DNA of 64,000 bases, taken from assembly GCA_036558545.1 (NCBI GenBank), contig DATBFJ010000071.1:1-64000 (forward strand). The letters are read 5' to 3'. This document shows positions 1-8,095 of the stretch, one piece after another. A program made the translations under genes and the position numbers. Origin of the DNA: JALYGJ01 sp036558545 (GTDB lineage: Bacteria > Chloroflexota > Limnocylindria > Limnocylindrales > CSP1-4). The notes under the pieces were generated by a model. That model saw only the letters and a list, made by a program, of their open reading frames with translations, did not search any database and was not told where the DNA came from. Position 1 is the first letter of the stretch; each line of letters begins with the position of its first letter.

Positions 1-18
1 ACGGGTTGCAGACGTATC

Positions 19-1680
19 TCAGGCCGTTGCCATGACCACTCGTTCGGCCAATCCCACGGGCATCCGTCCGCTGGCGCAGATCGTGTCGTGGAACTCGCGC
101 AGGACCTCGATAGGTGCGTCCTTGGGCGCGACGTTGCCGAAGCCGCGCGCCTCCAGGAAGCGACTTCGGATGCGAAGGATTTCGAGGCAGCCAGTCAGAT
201 ACGCCGACGCCTGCGTCGGCCACGAGCAGTAACGCCCGACTTCCGCACGGGCAGTCGGCTCGCTCAGCGGTGTGGCGCCGGTCATGTAGCGCACGCCTTC
301 CTCGTAGGTCATCTCGCCCATGTGCAAGCTCGTATCGCACACGATCCGCGCAGCTCGAAAGATCGTTGCTTCGAGATGTTGCAACTCCTGCAGCGGATCC
401 TCGAAAAAGCCACGCTCGCGCATGACACGCTCCGCGTAGAGGGCCCAACCCTCGCTGAAGTACGGCGTACCAAGGACGAGGCGGAGCTTGGGGGCGTGGA
501 TCTTGCTCCACGTGATGTGCCAGTGATGGCCGGGATACGCCTCGTGAACCGTCGTCGTGGGGATGGACGTGTTGCTGTTGGAGGCCAGACGCTTCTGGAT
601 CTCTTCCTCCGACGTTCCATCCGGTGCGATGGGAACGAAGAAGTGGCCAGATCGCCGATCAGAAAAGGCCGGCGGGCCGCTGTACGAAGCCACGGCGATG
701 AGCGGCCGACTGAAGACCGCAGCGGGCTCAACTGAGCACGACTCTCCGTCCGGCATGGTCACGATGCCCTTTTCGGCCAGGAAGACGCGTGACTTCTCCG
801 TCCAGGCCTCGTAGGTCTGGCGCATTGCCTCCTCCGTCGGCGGATGGTCCGTGTCATTCGCCTCGAGCAGCACACTGCGCCAGTCGTCGGTGCCGCGCGC
901 GTCCTTGGCCAGGGCGCGCATCTCGGCGTCCAGCCGCTCGTATTCGGCCTGACCCATCTCACGGAGCGAGCGCGCGTCGAAGTTGAGCGCCTCGCGCTCC
1001 TGCAGCTGGCGGGAGTAGCGCTCCTCGCCGTAGACCCACGTGCCTTCGCACTGCGGCAGCAGCCCTTCGAGGTACGCGACGTACTCATCGAAAGCGTCAC
1101 CGGCGATCGCGCCGGCGGTTCTCAGGGCATCGCGCTGTGGGTCGGTCTCTGCCTCGTCGATGAGCATCGATCGGACGTATGAGCCGCCCGCGCGCGCCGA
1201 GCCGATGCCACGCTCGACGATCAGCGGCGAGGCGAGCTTGGGGTCCAGGTTCTCGCGCGCCTGCTCAAGGACGCGCGGCGCCTGCTCCAGTCGCGCGATC
1301 GCGGCGTCGACAAGATCCGCGGTGGGTCGGAGCCGGTTCAGGAACAGGTAGAAGAGGCCGTTGAGAACCGGGCCGGAGTAGGTCGTTGGATCGCGCTTCC
1401 AGACTTCCCAGTCGGCGCCGATAGTTCGTCCGCGCATAGCCGATACGGCGAGCAACCGGTCGATTTCCTGCTCCTCAGAGAGGTCGGGGCTTGCAGCCGA
1501 CTCGAAACGCTGGAGCCATTGCGCGGCGTCCGAGTCACGCCGGTGGAACGCGGCCGCGGAAAGGTCGTCGAGTTGCTCGTCGAACTGCGTCAGGCCCAGG
1601 TAGCTGGCCGTGACCGGCGACAGCTCCCACTCGTTATCCAGGAAATCGTCGACGAGCTTGGCGAAGTTGTCGTTGGTCAC
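19..1680 (-). CDS. DUF885 family zinc-peptidase-like protein
   Basis: Predicted 553-residue member of the DUF885 family (PF05960), putative metal-dependent hydrolases or carboxypeptidase-like proteins of unproven substrate. The signature HEAYPGHH lies at about residues 379-386 and contains the zinc-binding HExxH-type core; a conserved PYFSEGWALYAE segment follows. Length fits the family. I chose the GTG at 1680 rather than an upstream ATG because AAGGAGAGGA (1695-1686) is an excellent Shine-Dalgarno 5 nt upstream; it overlaps the stop codon of the preceding glycosylase gene, so the two are translationally coupled. No signal peptide is visible, so it is probably cytoplasmic. The family call is secure, the substrate unknown. 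Confidence 0.85.
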   Translation of the reverse strand: MTNDNFAKLVDDFLDNEWELSPVTASYLGLTQFDEQLDDLSAAAFHRRDSDAAQWLQRFESAASPDLSEEQEIDRLLAVSAMRGRTIGADWEVWKRDPTTYSGPVLNGLFYLFLNRLRPTADLVDAAIARLEQAPRVLEQARENLDPKLASPLIVERGIGSARAGGSYVRSMLIDEAETDPQRDALRTAGAIAGDAFDEYVAYLEGLLPQCEGTWVYGEERYSRQLQEREALNFDARSLREMGQAEYERLDAEMRALAKDARGTDDWRSVLLEANDTDHPPTEEAMRQTYEAWTEKSRVFLAEKGIVTMPDGESCSVEPAAVFSRPLIAVASYSGPPAFSDRRSGHFFVPIAPDGTSEEEIQKRLASNSNTSIPTTTVHEAYPGHHWHITWSKIHAPKLRLVLGTPYFSEGWALYAERVMRERGFFEDPLQELQHLEATIFRAARIVCDTSLHMGEMTYEEGVRYMTGATPLSEPTARAEVGRYCSWPTQASAYLTGCLEILRIRSRFLEARGFGNVAPKDAPIEVLREFHDTICASGRMPVGLAERVVMATA

Positions 1681-1693
1681 TCGAGTCCTCTCC

Positions 1694-2557
1694 TTAGGGC
1701 GCTTTGGGATCGAAGAAACGGCAGCGGTAGGCGATGGCGCAACGTGCATGGTCGGGCCGTTGGGCGTGACACGTCTGGCGGCCGTGGGTGATCAAGTTGA
1801 CGTGTGCCTCGTGAACGCGTTCGTCCAAGAGCTGAATCTGAAGGTAATCGTGCGCCTGCTCGGGCGTGGCTTTGGGTGGCACGAGGCCGATGCGTTTCGC
1901 CACGCGCTCGATGTGCCGATCGACGGGCATCAAGGGCATACCGAATGAGAAGAGCAGCACCACGGACGCGGTCTTGCGCCCGATCCCAGGAATCTGGGTG
2001 AGCCACGCGAGCGCCTGGGCGGGTGTCATCTCGCCCAGGAACTCGAGTGAGAAGTTGCCGCGCTCCTCGAAGATCCTGCGCAGCACGGCCTGGATGCGCG
2101 GTGCCTTCGTGGGCCCGAGGCCGCCTGGGCGGATGACGTCGATCAGCTCGTTGAGCGGTGCATCGGCGATGGCGGCCCAGTCGGCTTCCGCCTCCGTGAT
2201 GCCGACGCCGCCCCAGCCCACCCGAAATCCCGAGTGGGCGGCATCCGATCGCTTACTCGCCTGTACCGGCCAGTGCGCGCACAGGGCGTCGAACGCCTTC
2301 TCGGCATTGATGTCGGCGCTATTGGCCGACAGCATCGTCAGCACGAGCTCGCTGGTCGGGTCGTAGACACGCTCCCAGACGGGTTGGCCGTACATGGTGC
2401 GCAAGGCGTCGAGCGTGTCGGGCATGAGGTTCGGCCTGTAGCGGCGCAGCCGCGAGTCCCAAGCCTTGACCGGATCGCGCTTGGCGCGCTTCGGCTTTGA
2501 CTTGGCCTTTGTTCTCGGCTTGGGCTGTGGCTTATCGCTGGTCAGGACCGTTGTCAT
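1694..2557 (-). CDS. Endonuclease III-like HhH-GPD DNA glycosylase/AP lyase
   Basis: 287 residues with a basic N-terminal tail (about residues 1-28, rich in Lys/Pro) followed by the HhH-GPD fold. The helix-hairpin-helix IPGIGRKTA carries the catalytic Lys, and the downstream MPVDRHIERV segment carries the catalytic Asp, so base-excision activity on damaged pyrimidines is plausible. The C-terminal iron-sulfur loop is unusual: it reads C-x6-H-x2-C-x5-C, with His where endonuclease III has its second Cys. It heads a two-gene unit with the downstream DUF885 gene and is divergent from the XRE gene. A TAGGCT box 9 nt before the ATG suggests leaderless expression. It could also be one of the wider Nth/MutY-like families. 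Confidence 0.8.
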   Translation of the reverse strand: MTTVLTSDKPQPKPRTKAKSKPKRAKRDPVKAWDSRLRRYRPNLMPDTLDALRTMYGQPVWERVYDPTSELVLTMLSANSADINAEKAFDALCAHWPVQASKRSDAAHSGFRVGWGGVGITEAEADWAAIADAPLNELIDVIRPGGLGPTKAPRIQAVLRRIFEERGNFSLEFLGEMTPAQALAWLTQIPGIGRKTASVVLLFSFGMPLMPVDRHIERVAKRIGLVPPKATPEQAHDYLQIQLLDERVHEAHVNLITHGRQTCHAQRPDHARCAIAYRCRFFDPKAP

Positions 2558-2566
2558 TCGGCAAGC

Positions 2567-2572
2567 AGCCTA
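2567..2572 (-). promoter_or_regulatory. Candidate leaderless -10 box for the Nth-like gene
   Basis: TAGGCT on the minus strand, 9 nt before the ATG at 2557, with no Shine-Dalgarno in between. It matches the TAnnnT pattern seen before ten other unit-leading genes in this window. A degenerate copy of the 14-bp motif lies a few bases upstream at 2579-2592, where a regulator would touch the promoter. Confidence 0.5.
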
Positions 2573-2578
2573 GCGCCA

Positions 2579-2592
2579 TTCCAATGGGATTT
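2579..2592 (-). repeat. Degenerate copy of the 14-bp motif GAATCNGATTGGAA
   Basis: On the minus strand this reads AAATCCCATTGGAA, two mismatches from the consensus. It lies just upstream of the -10 box of the Nth-like gene and is inverted relative to the copy at 2668. Confidence 0.4.
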
Positions 2593-2667
2593 GGAAAACC
2601 CCGCCGCTGGAACGCCGGAAAGTGTTGGTTAAGTGGCTGGTAACGGTCGACTAAGCCGTAGTGCGTT

Positions 2668-2681
2668 GAATCGGATTGGAA
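2668..2681 (+). repeat. 14-bp motif GAATCNGATTGGAA, copy overlapping a start codon
   Basis: GAATCGGATTGGAA; its last base is the A of the ATG chosen for the XRE-family gene. A protein bound here would block transcription or translation of that gene, so autoregulation is a natural reading. Confidence 0.6.
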
Positions 2682-3529
2682 TGTCACCCAAGAAACAGCT
2701 CAGAGAGTCCTCTGATCAGGTCACGGCGGCAGTCGATCGGCTGTGGGTGCTGTTCGGGCAGCAAGTACGCGACGCGCGCCAGGGCCGAGGTTGGAGTGTG
2801 GCGGAGCTCGCCCACCGAGCCGGGATATCGGCGTCCTTCCTGTATCTCATCGAGTCGGGTCGGTCCGGATCCGCAGAGGGCGCCGCTCGGGTGGCCCACG
2901 CACTCGGCCGGCGAGCGGACCTAACGCTCGTCGACTCGCGTCGACAGCAGCCACGCAACCTTGATGTTGATCTCGTCCACTCGGCCATGGGCGAGTGCGA
3001 AGCGCGACGATTTCGCCAGCTGGGGATTGCGACGGGCCTTGACCAGCCGTATCAGCACTACCAGTTCGCGGGCCGTGCCGACTTCGTCGCGTGGGATCCG
3101 GAGCGTAGGGCGTTGTTGCACATCGAAAATCGCACGCGTTTCCCCGATTTCCAGTCGATGGCCGGCGCGTTCAACGGCAAACGCGCGTACCTCGCGGCGG
3201 GTATCGGGGAACGGCTGGGTATCCGGCGCTGGAACAGCGAGACACACGTGATCGCGGCGCTCTGGAGCGCCGAGTCTCTTCACGCACTCCGCTTGCGCGC
3301 GGATTCCTTTCGTTCGCTGTGTCCCGATCCGTCGCTCGCCTTCGACTCGTGGTGGCGTGGCGAACCACCCGGCGAAGGCAATTTCTCGACGCTCGTCGTG
3401 TTCGACCCATTCGTTGCCGGCCGTCAGCGAGCATTCGCCGGTCTCGACGACGCCTTGATCGCAAGGGCTCGCTACAAAAACTACGCAGACGCTGCCGAGC
3501 GATCTTCCAATCAGATTCGACGACGTTAG
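2681..3529 (+). CDS. XRE-family HTH protein with PD-(D/E)XK-like C-terminal domain
   Basis: 282 residues from the ATG at 2681; an upstream in-frame start at 2633 exists but adds only a non-conserved leader. Residues about 22-80 form a Cro/C1-type helix-turn-helix (SVAELAHRAGISASFLYLIE). The C-terminal half contains GRAD (Asp about 134), then a short strand and IENRT (Glu about 149). This is the GxxD...ExK layout of restriction-endonuclease-like folds as found in actinobacterial HTH proteins, but with Arg replacing the Lys (ENR). The nuclease function may therefore be lost or altered. Copies of a 14-bp motif flank the gene on both sides. I infer a self-regulating DNA-binding protein; a defence or toxin role is possible but unproven. 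Confidence 0.65.
   Translation: MSPKKQLRESSDQVTAAVDRLWVLFGQQVRDARQGRGWSVAELAHRAGISASFLYLIESGRSGSAEGAARVAHALGRRADLTLVDSRRQQPRNLDVDLVHSAMGECEARRFRQLGIATGLDQPYQHYQFAGRADFVAWDPERRALLHIENRTRFPDFQSMAGAFNGKRAYLAAGIGERLGIRRWNSETHVIAALWSAESLHALRLRADSFRSLCPDPSLAFDSWWRGEPPGEGNFSTLVVFDPFVAGRQRAFAGLDDALIARARYKNYADAAERSSNQIRRR
3505..3518 (-). repeat. 14-bp motif GAATCNGATTGGAA, copy in the 3' end of the XRE gene
   Basis: The minus strand reads GAATCTGATTGGAA, a perfect match to the consensus. It lies inside the last codons of the XRE-family gene and points the opposite way to the copy at 3643. Confidence 0.6.
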
Positions 3530-3587
3530 CCTGCCGGGCGAAAACGGCGCCCGATCCGGGGCCCAACGTGCCGGGATTCGCATCCGT

Positions 3588-3628
3588 TTGGAGAAAGCTG
3601 GCTGATTCTTGGAGAAAGCCAGCGGATT
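3588..3628 (+). repeat. Two tandem 20-bp repeats, 21-bp period, with complementary cores
   Basis: TTGGAGAAAGCTGGCTGATT (3588-3607) is followed after one base by TTGGAGAAAGCCAGCGGATT (3609-3628). The variable cores are complementary: GCTGGCT (3597-3603) pairs with AGCCAGC (3617-3623), giving a 7-bp stem with a 13-nt loop. The element lies between the convergent XRE and glycerate kinase genes, so it could be a bidirectional terminator or a protein-binding site. There is no clear T-tract. Confidence 0.5.
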
Positions 3629-3642
3629 GCGCGGCCGACCTC

Positions 3643-3656
3643 GAATCAGATTGGAA
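3643..3656 (+). repeat. 14-bp motif GAATCNGATTGGAA, downstream copy
   Basis: GAATCAGATTGGAA, a perfect match, in the gap between the XRE gene and the glycerate kinase gene and close to the end of the latter. Confidence 0.6.
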
Positions 3657-3678
3657 TCTCGCGCTTGCGCTCTGGAGG

Positions 3679-4830
3679 CTAGTGGCGAGGCTCGGCGAGC
3701 GACAGGATGCGCGCGGCGCGTTCCGCGGCGCGCACGATGGGTGCCGCGCCGAGCGCGATTGCTTCGTCCGTGGTGATCGGCTGCTCGACAGTCGGCACCG
3801 TCAGAGCGCCGAGCGCGGCGAGCGCGGCAATTCCTTCTGGCGTGGCGCCACCGCAGAAGGCGATGCACTCCTTGCGGGCGTCGTGCGCTCGGCGCGCCAC
3901 TCCAGCCGCCGTCTTGCCGAACCCGGTCTGCTCGTCGACGCGGCCCTCGCCGGTCAGCACCAGGTCACAGTCCGCAAGGGCCGCGTCGAAGCCGGTCAGT
4001 TCCATCAACACCTCGACACCCGGCCGGATCTCGAAAGAGGCGAACCTGTCTGCGATGGCCAGCAGTCCGGCGGTCGTGCCACCGGCCGCGCCGGCGCCGG
4101 GAACGGCGCGAATTCCGCGGCCGGTCACTGCCTCCAGCACGTCCGCGTAATTGGCCAGGGCCGCCTCGAGCTCGCGCACCTGCTCTTTCGACGCGCCCTT
4201 CTGGGGGCCATAGACCGCGGCGGCGCCGCGCTCACCGAGCAACGGGTTGGTCACGTCGCTCGCCACCGTCAGCGCCACCTCGCCGAGCACAGGCGCGATC
4301 TCCGAGAGGTCGGCTCGCGCGAGTTGCCTGAGCGGCCCCCCGCCGAGTGGCAGCTCGTCGCCTCGCTCATCGACAAAGCGCGCGCCGAGCGCAACAAGCA
4401 GACCCGAGCCACCGTCCGTTGTGGCACTGCCGCCCAATCCGAGCACGATCCTGCGAACACCCAGCCCAACGGCCGCGGCAAGCACCAGTCCCGTGCCGAA
4501 CGTCGACGCGGCCATCGGGTCGCGTTCGGCCGCTGGTACAAGTGCCAGTCCTGAGGCTGTGGCCAACTCGACGATTGCCTCGTCGCCGCGCCTCAAAAAA
4601 GTCGCCCTGATCGTGTTGCCGAGCGGGTCGCGAGCGTGAGCCGGCATTTCGGCCCAGTCGGCGTCCGACTTCTTGATCGCCTCGAGCGTGCCCTCGCCGC
4701 CGTCTGCCAGCGGGATCAGTCTGATCTCGTCCATGGGTCTGGCGCGCTGCCAGCCCAGGCGCAGCGCATCCGCCACTGCAAGCGGGTCAAGCGAACCCTT
4801 GAACGAGTCGGGCGCTATCAGGACTCGCAA
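3679..4830 (-). CDS. Glycerate kinase (GlxK/GarK type)
   Basis: 383 residues, the usual length for the PF02595 glycerate kinases. It opens with the characteristic VLIAPDSFKGSL and contains the glycine-rich LGLGGSATTDGG and LTGEGRVDEQT segments. The enzyme phosphorylates D-glycerate with ATP; this class usually gives 2-phosphoglycerate. It is the last gene of the minus-strand operon and begins 7 bp after the Usp-GpgS fusion ends. Next to glucosylglycerate-type enzymes it could return the glycerate released from that solute to central metabolism, or adjust the glycerate supply; this pathway link is inference. Confidence 0.93.
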   Translation of the reverse strand: MRVLIAPDSFKGSLDPLAVADALRLGWQRARPMDEIRLIPLADGGEGTLEAIKKSDADWAEMPAHARDPLGNTIRATFLRRGDEAIVELATASGLALVPAAERDPMAASTFGTGLVLAAAVGLGVRRIVLGLGGSATTDGGSGLLVALGARFVDERGDELPLGGGPLRQLARADLSEIAPVLGEVALTVASDVTNPLLGERGAAAVYGPQKGASKEQVRELEAALANYADVLEAVTGRGIRAVPGAGAAGGTTAGLLAIADRFASFEIRPGVEVLMELTGFDAALADCDLVLTGEGRVDEQTGFGKTAAGVARRAHDARKECIAFCGGATPEGIAALAALGALTVPTVEQPITTDEAIALGAAPIVRAAERAARILSLAEPRH

Positions 4831-4837
4831 TCCGATG

Positions 4838-6757
4838 TCAGGTGGGAGTTGCGACTGCGATCGTGGCGGCTCGACGCTCGGCGTACTCGGGAATTCGGAT
4901 CATCGGCGGCCGCTCCTGGTCCGCGAGGTCGATGACCTCGAGGGACAGCTTGTTGGGGCCGGAGCGGGGCAGCTTGATGCTCGATCCGAGCTCGGCGAAG
5001 AGGCGTGCCCTGCGCCGCTCCTCCAGCCGTTTCATTACCGCCTGCAGAATGACGAAGCTCATCCGCGAAAGGCCCTCGAGCTCCTGGTTGCGATGGATGC
5101 GCACATCCAGGTCGACCTGGCCGAGTCCGGCAAGATCGAGTCGTTCTGCAAGGTCGATGAGGTGCCCGATCTCCACTGCATAGCCGGTGAAGAACGGGAT
5201 CTGCTCCAGGTCGACGCGACGGCCGGCGTACTCGCCGGAAAGGGGCTGGATGAAGCCGGAGAGCTCGGGAAAGAAGAGGTTGATCAGGGGCCGAGCCACG
5301 AGCTCAGTGACGCGGCCGCCGCCGCCCTCCTTGAGCTGTCCGCCCTCGACGATGGGACGCTGGTAGTAAGCCTTGACATAGCCGATGCGCGGTTCGGCGA
5401 GGAGTGGGCCGAGCGGACCATAAAGGAAGCGCGGGTGCCAATCGACGATGTCCGTGTCCGACCAGGCGATCAGGTCGCCGTTCGTCGCGTACAGGCTCTT
5501 CCACAGCGCTTCGCCCTTGCCCCGGTAGCTGCCGTAACCGGGCAGGATGTCCGAGTGGACGGCCACTCGAGCGCCCTCCTCGGCGGCGATCTTGCGCGTT
5601 TCGTCGTCTGACTCCGAGTCGACGACGACCAGCTCATCGACCAGCGCAAAGCGTTCCACGAGCTCGCGACGGGCTCGCTGAACGATGGGACCGATGGTCT
5701 TCGCCTCGTTGAGCGTCGGGAAGATCGCGCTGATCGTGATTCCCTGTTTCTGTTTGAGCGCAACAAGCCGGCCAAGGTCACTGAACTCGGAGTGGTGGTA
5801 GTTCGACTCGGCAAACCAGCGGTCGACCCGTGCGGCGATGCTGCGGCCCTGCTCGGCCGCGCGATCGGCCGCTTCGAGTGTTTCTGCCTGTTCGGCTCGT
5901 TGCTCGAAAAGGTGGTTGCCAATCTGCTCTCTCGTCTTGACGACGATGACCGTCGGCTGGGCGTTCTGTGCCACGGTCTCCGGTAGCTCGCCGAAAAGCG
6001 CCCCATCACCGGCCGCTGTGGCCGGCGCGACCGCTGCCGCTCCCATCACCACCAGTTGGGCCGACTCTGCCTCGCGGATGATCGACGCTGCGACGTTCGT
6101 GCCCTCTACAAGCAGCGGTCGCGCCGGCTCATCGGCATGTGTCTTGACGAACGTCGCGAGGGCACGCTCGATCTGTGCCTGAACAACCTCCGGCACGCCC
6201 GGTGGCACGATGTGCATCACGTCGACCCCGGCATCGAAGTAGCGCCCCAGCGCAGCGGCATAGGCAAGCGCAAGTTCGGCGTGTGGTCCGCCGCGCACTG
6301 GTGTCAGCACCCTCCTGACTTCCTTGACGCCGCGCTGCTTGACGACCGCGATATTGCAGGGCGCGTCGCGGACGACTTCATCGATCGTTGGCGAGAAGAC
6401 CGCGTCCGCGCCGCGCTTGCCACCTGGCCTGCCGCCCCAGCCGAAGATGATCAGGTCGGCCTCTTCCTCGGCGGCAAGCTCGACGATGCCCTCCGCGGCA
6501 CGGCGCCCAATCCGGACCACCGTGCGTAGCTCGGTGCCCTGCGGCGCGAATTCGAGCACACGCTGGAGCAGGCGGCGCGCCTGGCGGGCCTTGGTCGCTC
6601 CCTCGGAAAGTGCCATTCCCTCCGGCACCTCGACGATGCCCAAGGCCGTTAATGTCCCGCCGGGCCGAACCAACGCAGCGCCAATTCGGATCAGATCGGC
6701 GGCCGTCCGCGGATTGGCCAGCGGGATCAGAACCTTGGCCGGGAGTTCCGCCGTCAT
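4838..6757 (-). CDS. Usp-Usp-GpgS fusion: glucosyl-3-phosphoglycerate synthase-like (GT81)
   Basis: 639 residues with three parts. Residues about 8-141 and 147-275 are two universal-stress-protein domains; about 330-600 is a GT-A glycosyltransferase closely resembling GpgS, which joins glucose from a nucleotide sugar to 3-phosphoglycerate. Visible GpgS features include FPTLNEAKT, VVVDSESDDET, RGKGEALWKSL, the metal-binding region WSDTDIVD (432-439), GRVTELVARPL and FTGYAVEIG. Stand-alone GpgS proteins are only about 320 residues, so the N-terminal Usp pair is an addition. It overlaps the preceding transferase by 4 bp (ATGA). Usp domains may tie solute synthesis to ATP or stress state; that is inference. 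Confidence 0.88.
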   Translation of the reverse strand: MTAELPAKVLIPLANPRTAADLIRIGAALVRPGGTLTALGIVEVPEGMALSEGATKARQARRLLQRVLEFAPQGTELRTVVRIGRRAAEGIVELAAEEEADLIIFGWGGRPGGKRGADAVFSPTIDEVVRDAPCNIAVVKQRGVKEVRRVLTPVRGGPHAELALAYAAALGRYFDAGVDVMHIVPPGVPEVVQAQIERALATFVKTHADEPARPLLVEGTNVAASIIREAESAQLVVMGAAAVAPATAAGDGALFGELPETVAQNAQPTVIVVKTREQIGNHLFEQRAEQAETLEAADRAAEQGRSIAARVDRWFAESNYHHSEFSDLGRLVALKQKQGITISAIFPTLNEAKTIGPIVQRARRELVERFALVDELVVVDSESDDETRKIAAEEGARVAVHSDILPGYGSYRGKGEALWKSLYATNGDLIAWSDTDIVDWHPRFLYGPLGPLLAEPRIGYVKAYYQRPIVEGGQLKEGGGGRVTELVARPLINLFFPELSGFIQPLSGEYAGRRVDLEQIPFFTGYAVEIGHLIDLAERLDLAGLGQVDLDVRIHRNQELEGLSRMSFVILQAVMKRLEERRRARLFAELGSSIKLPRSGPNKLSLEVIDLADQERPPMIRIPEYAERRAATIAVATPT

Positions 6758-8085
6758 TGTGCCCCAGTGCTGCGAGTCGCAACGGGCTCACGCGCGGAGC
6801 GCTTCCAGCGGTCGACGAGGTACGACTTGGTCAACTCGAACACACGCGCCTGGCGCTCGACATACGCCTCGGCCTGATCAGTGGTCAGCTCCGTCGTCTC
6901 GAAAATCAGCGACGCGACACGGGCAAAGTAGAGGGGGATGAGGGCCGCGACGAGGCGATCCAGCTCCAGTCGACGTTCGTGCCACGCGAGGGCAACGTCA
7001 TAGACGATGCGCGCCCACGTCTCATCTGGGAAGTTGAACGAGCCGCCATCCAGCGCACCCTCGGCGTCGGCAGCCAGCGCCGTTACGACTTCCAGGTTCT
7101 CTGGCGCCAACGCCATCTCCCATTCGTCGCCGACGTTCAGCCTGCCCTTGGCAAACTCCTCGAGAAGGCGTCCTGTATTCACTGCAAGTGGCGGCGGGTC
7201 GAGCAGACGCTCGAAACCGTAGATCGGTACGTCGTGCGATCCACGCACGTCGAGCCAGCGGTCGGCGTGCAGGTCGGTTAGGCGCAGCAGGGTCGCGACG
7301 ACCTGCGAGAACATCGGTCCGAGGTCGGCTCCGGGATCCTTTGGATCGTGCACCTTTGCCCCGAGTCGGGTCTGGCAGACGGCGAAGCCGCCTGTGATCG
7401 CCTTGGTCGTCATCCAGATGTCGACGCCGAACTTGGATACGTCGCTGTCCCAGTCATCCTGCTCGAGGTAGTGACGGACGAGGTCTCCAGAGACGCCAAA
7501 GTCGCCGCCGATGGGTTGCCGAATGCGCAGGCCGTAAAGCGCGCGGGTCACTGGGTAGGTGACTGTGTTTGTGATCGTTCCGTCGTACTTGTAGCGCGAG
7601 TAGAGCGGGGCCACGAAATCAAAGCCGCCCTTGTGGATGGGTCCGGCCAGGAGCTCGATCCATTCGGGCACTATCGAACGCAGGTCCGAGTCCACCACGA
7701 CCAGCGCCTGCACCTTCAGCGCATCCGCTATCTGGAAGATCGTGCGCAGGGCGGCACCCTTGCCGCCGACGCCGTCAACCTCCGGGTAGGTCAACGAGAT
7801 GCGGCGCAGTTTGTTGGTCGGGCGGACGAGGAGGATCCGCTCGACGTAGTCGGGCGGCTCTGTCTCGACCACGACGCGTTGTGTTCCATCCGGTGAGTCC
7901 GCGTCGGCGTTGACGAGTACCGGACGCAGATCCGGGAAGTATTGGACGAGGCCGGCCTGGGCGGCGCGGGCGACATAGCCGATGGTTGCCGCGTTCTTGA
8001 ACGAGGGGATGCCGACCATGATGTCGGCACTGCCAAGCTGCGCAACTTCGTCGCGGATTGCTTTGGGCAGGGCGGCCGCAGGCAT
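6754..8085 (-). CDS. GT-A glycosyltransferase, glucosylglycerate-synthase-like
   Basis: 443 residues. The N-terminus (ADIMVGIPSFKNAATIGYV), the acidic pair VNADADSPDGT, VVVDSDLRSI (metal-binding Asp residues), YKYDGTITNTVTYPVTRALYG, QPIGGDFGVSG and FGVDIWMTT are hallmarks of the single-step glucosylglycerate/mannosylglycerate-synthase-like group, as I recall it from Persephonella-type Ggs proteins. Such enzymes move glucose directly to D-glycerate. The neighbours are GpgS and glycerate kinase, which makes the assignment coherent. The N-terminal MPAAALPK is preceded by AAGG. A mannose donor or another acceptor cannot be excluded from sequence alone. Confidence 0.75.
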   Translation of the reverse strand: MPAAALPKAIRDEVAQLGSADIMVGIPSFKNAATIGYVARAAQAGLVQYFPDLRPVLVNADADSPDGTQRVVVETEPPDYVERILLVRPTNKLRRISLTYPEVDGVGGKGAALRTIFQIADALKVQALVVVDSDLRSIVPEWIELLAGPIHKGGFDFVAPLYSRYKYDGTITNTVTYPVTRALYGLRIRQPIGGDFGVSGDLVRHYLEQDDWDSDVSKFGVDIWMTTKAITGGFAVCQTRLGAKVHDPKDPGADLGPMFSQVVATLLRLTDLHADRWLDVRGSHDVPIYGFERLLDPPPLAVNTGRLLEEFAKGRLNVGDEWEMALAPENLEVVTALAADAEGALDGGSFNFPDETWARIVYDVALAWHERRLELDRLVAALIPLYFARVASLIFETTELTTDQAEAYVERQARVFELTKSYLVDRWKRSAREPVATRSTGAQ

Positions 8086-8095
8086 CAGCCGAACC

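Noticed and set aside
19..1749. ATG start at 1749 for the DUF885 gene
   Set aside because: It lies inside the preceding glycosylase gene and has no ribosome site, whereas the GTG at 1680 has a near-perfect Shine-Dalgarno.
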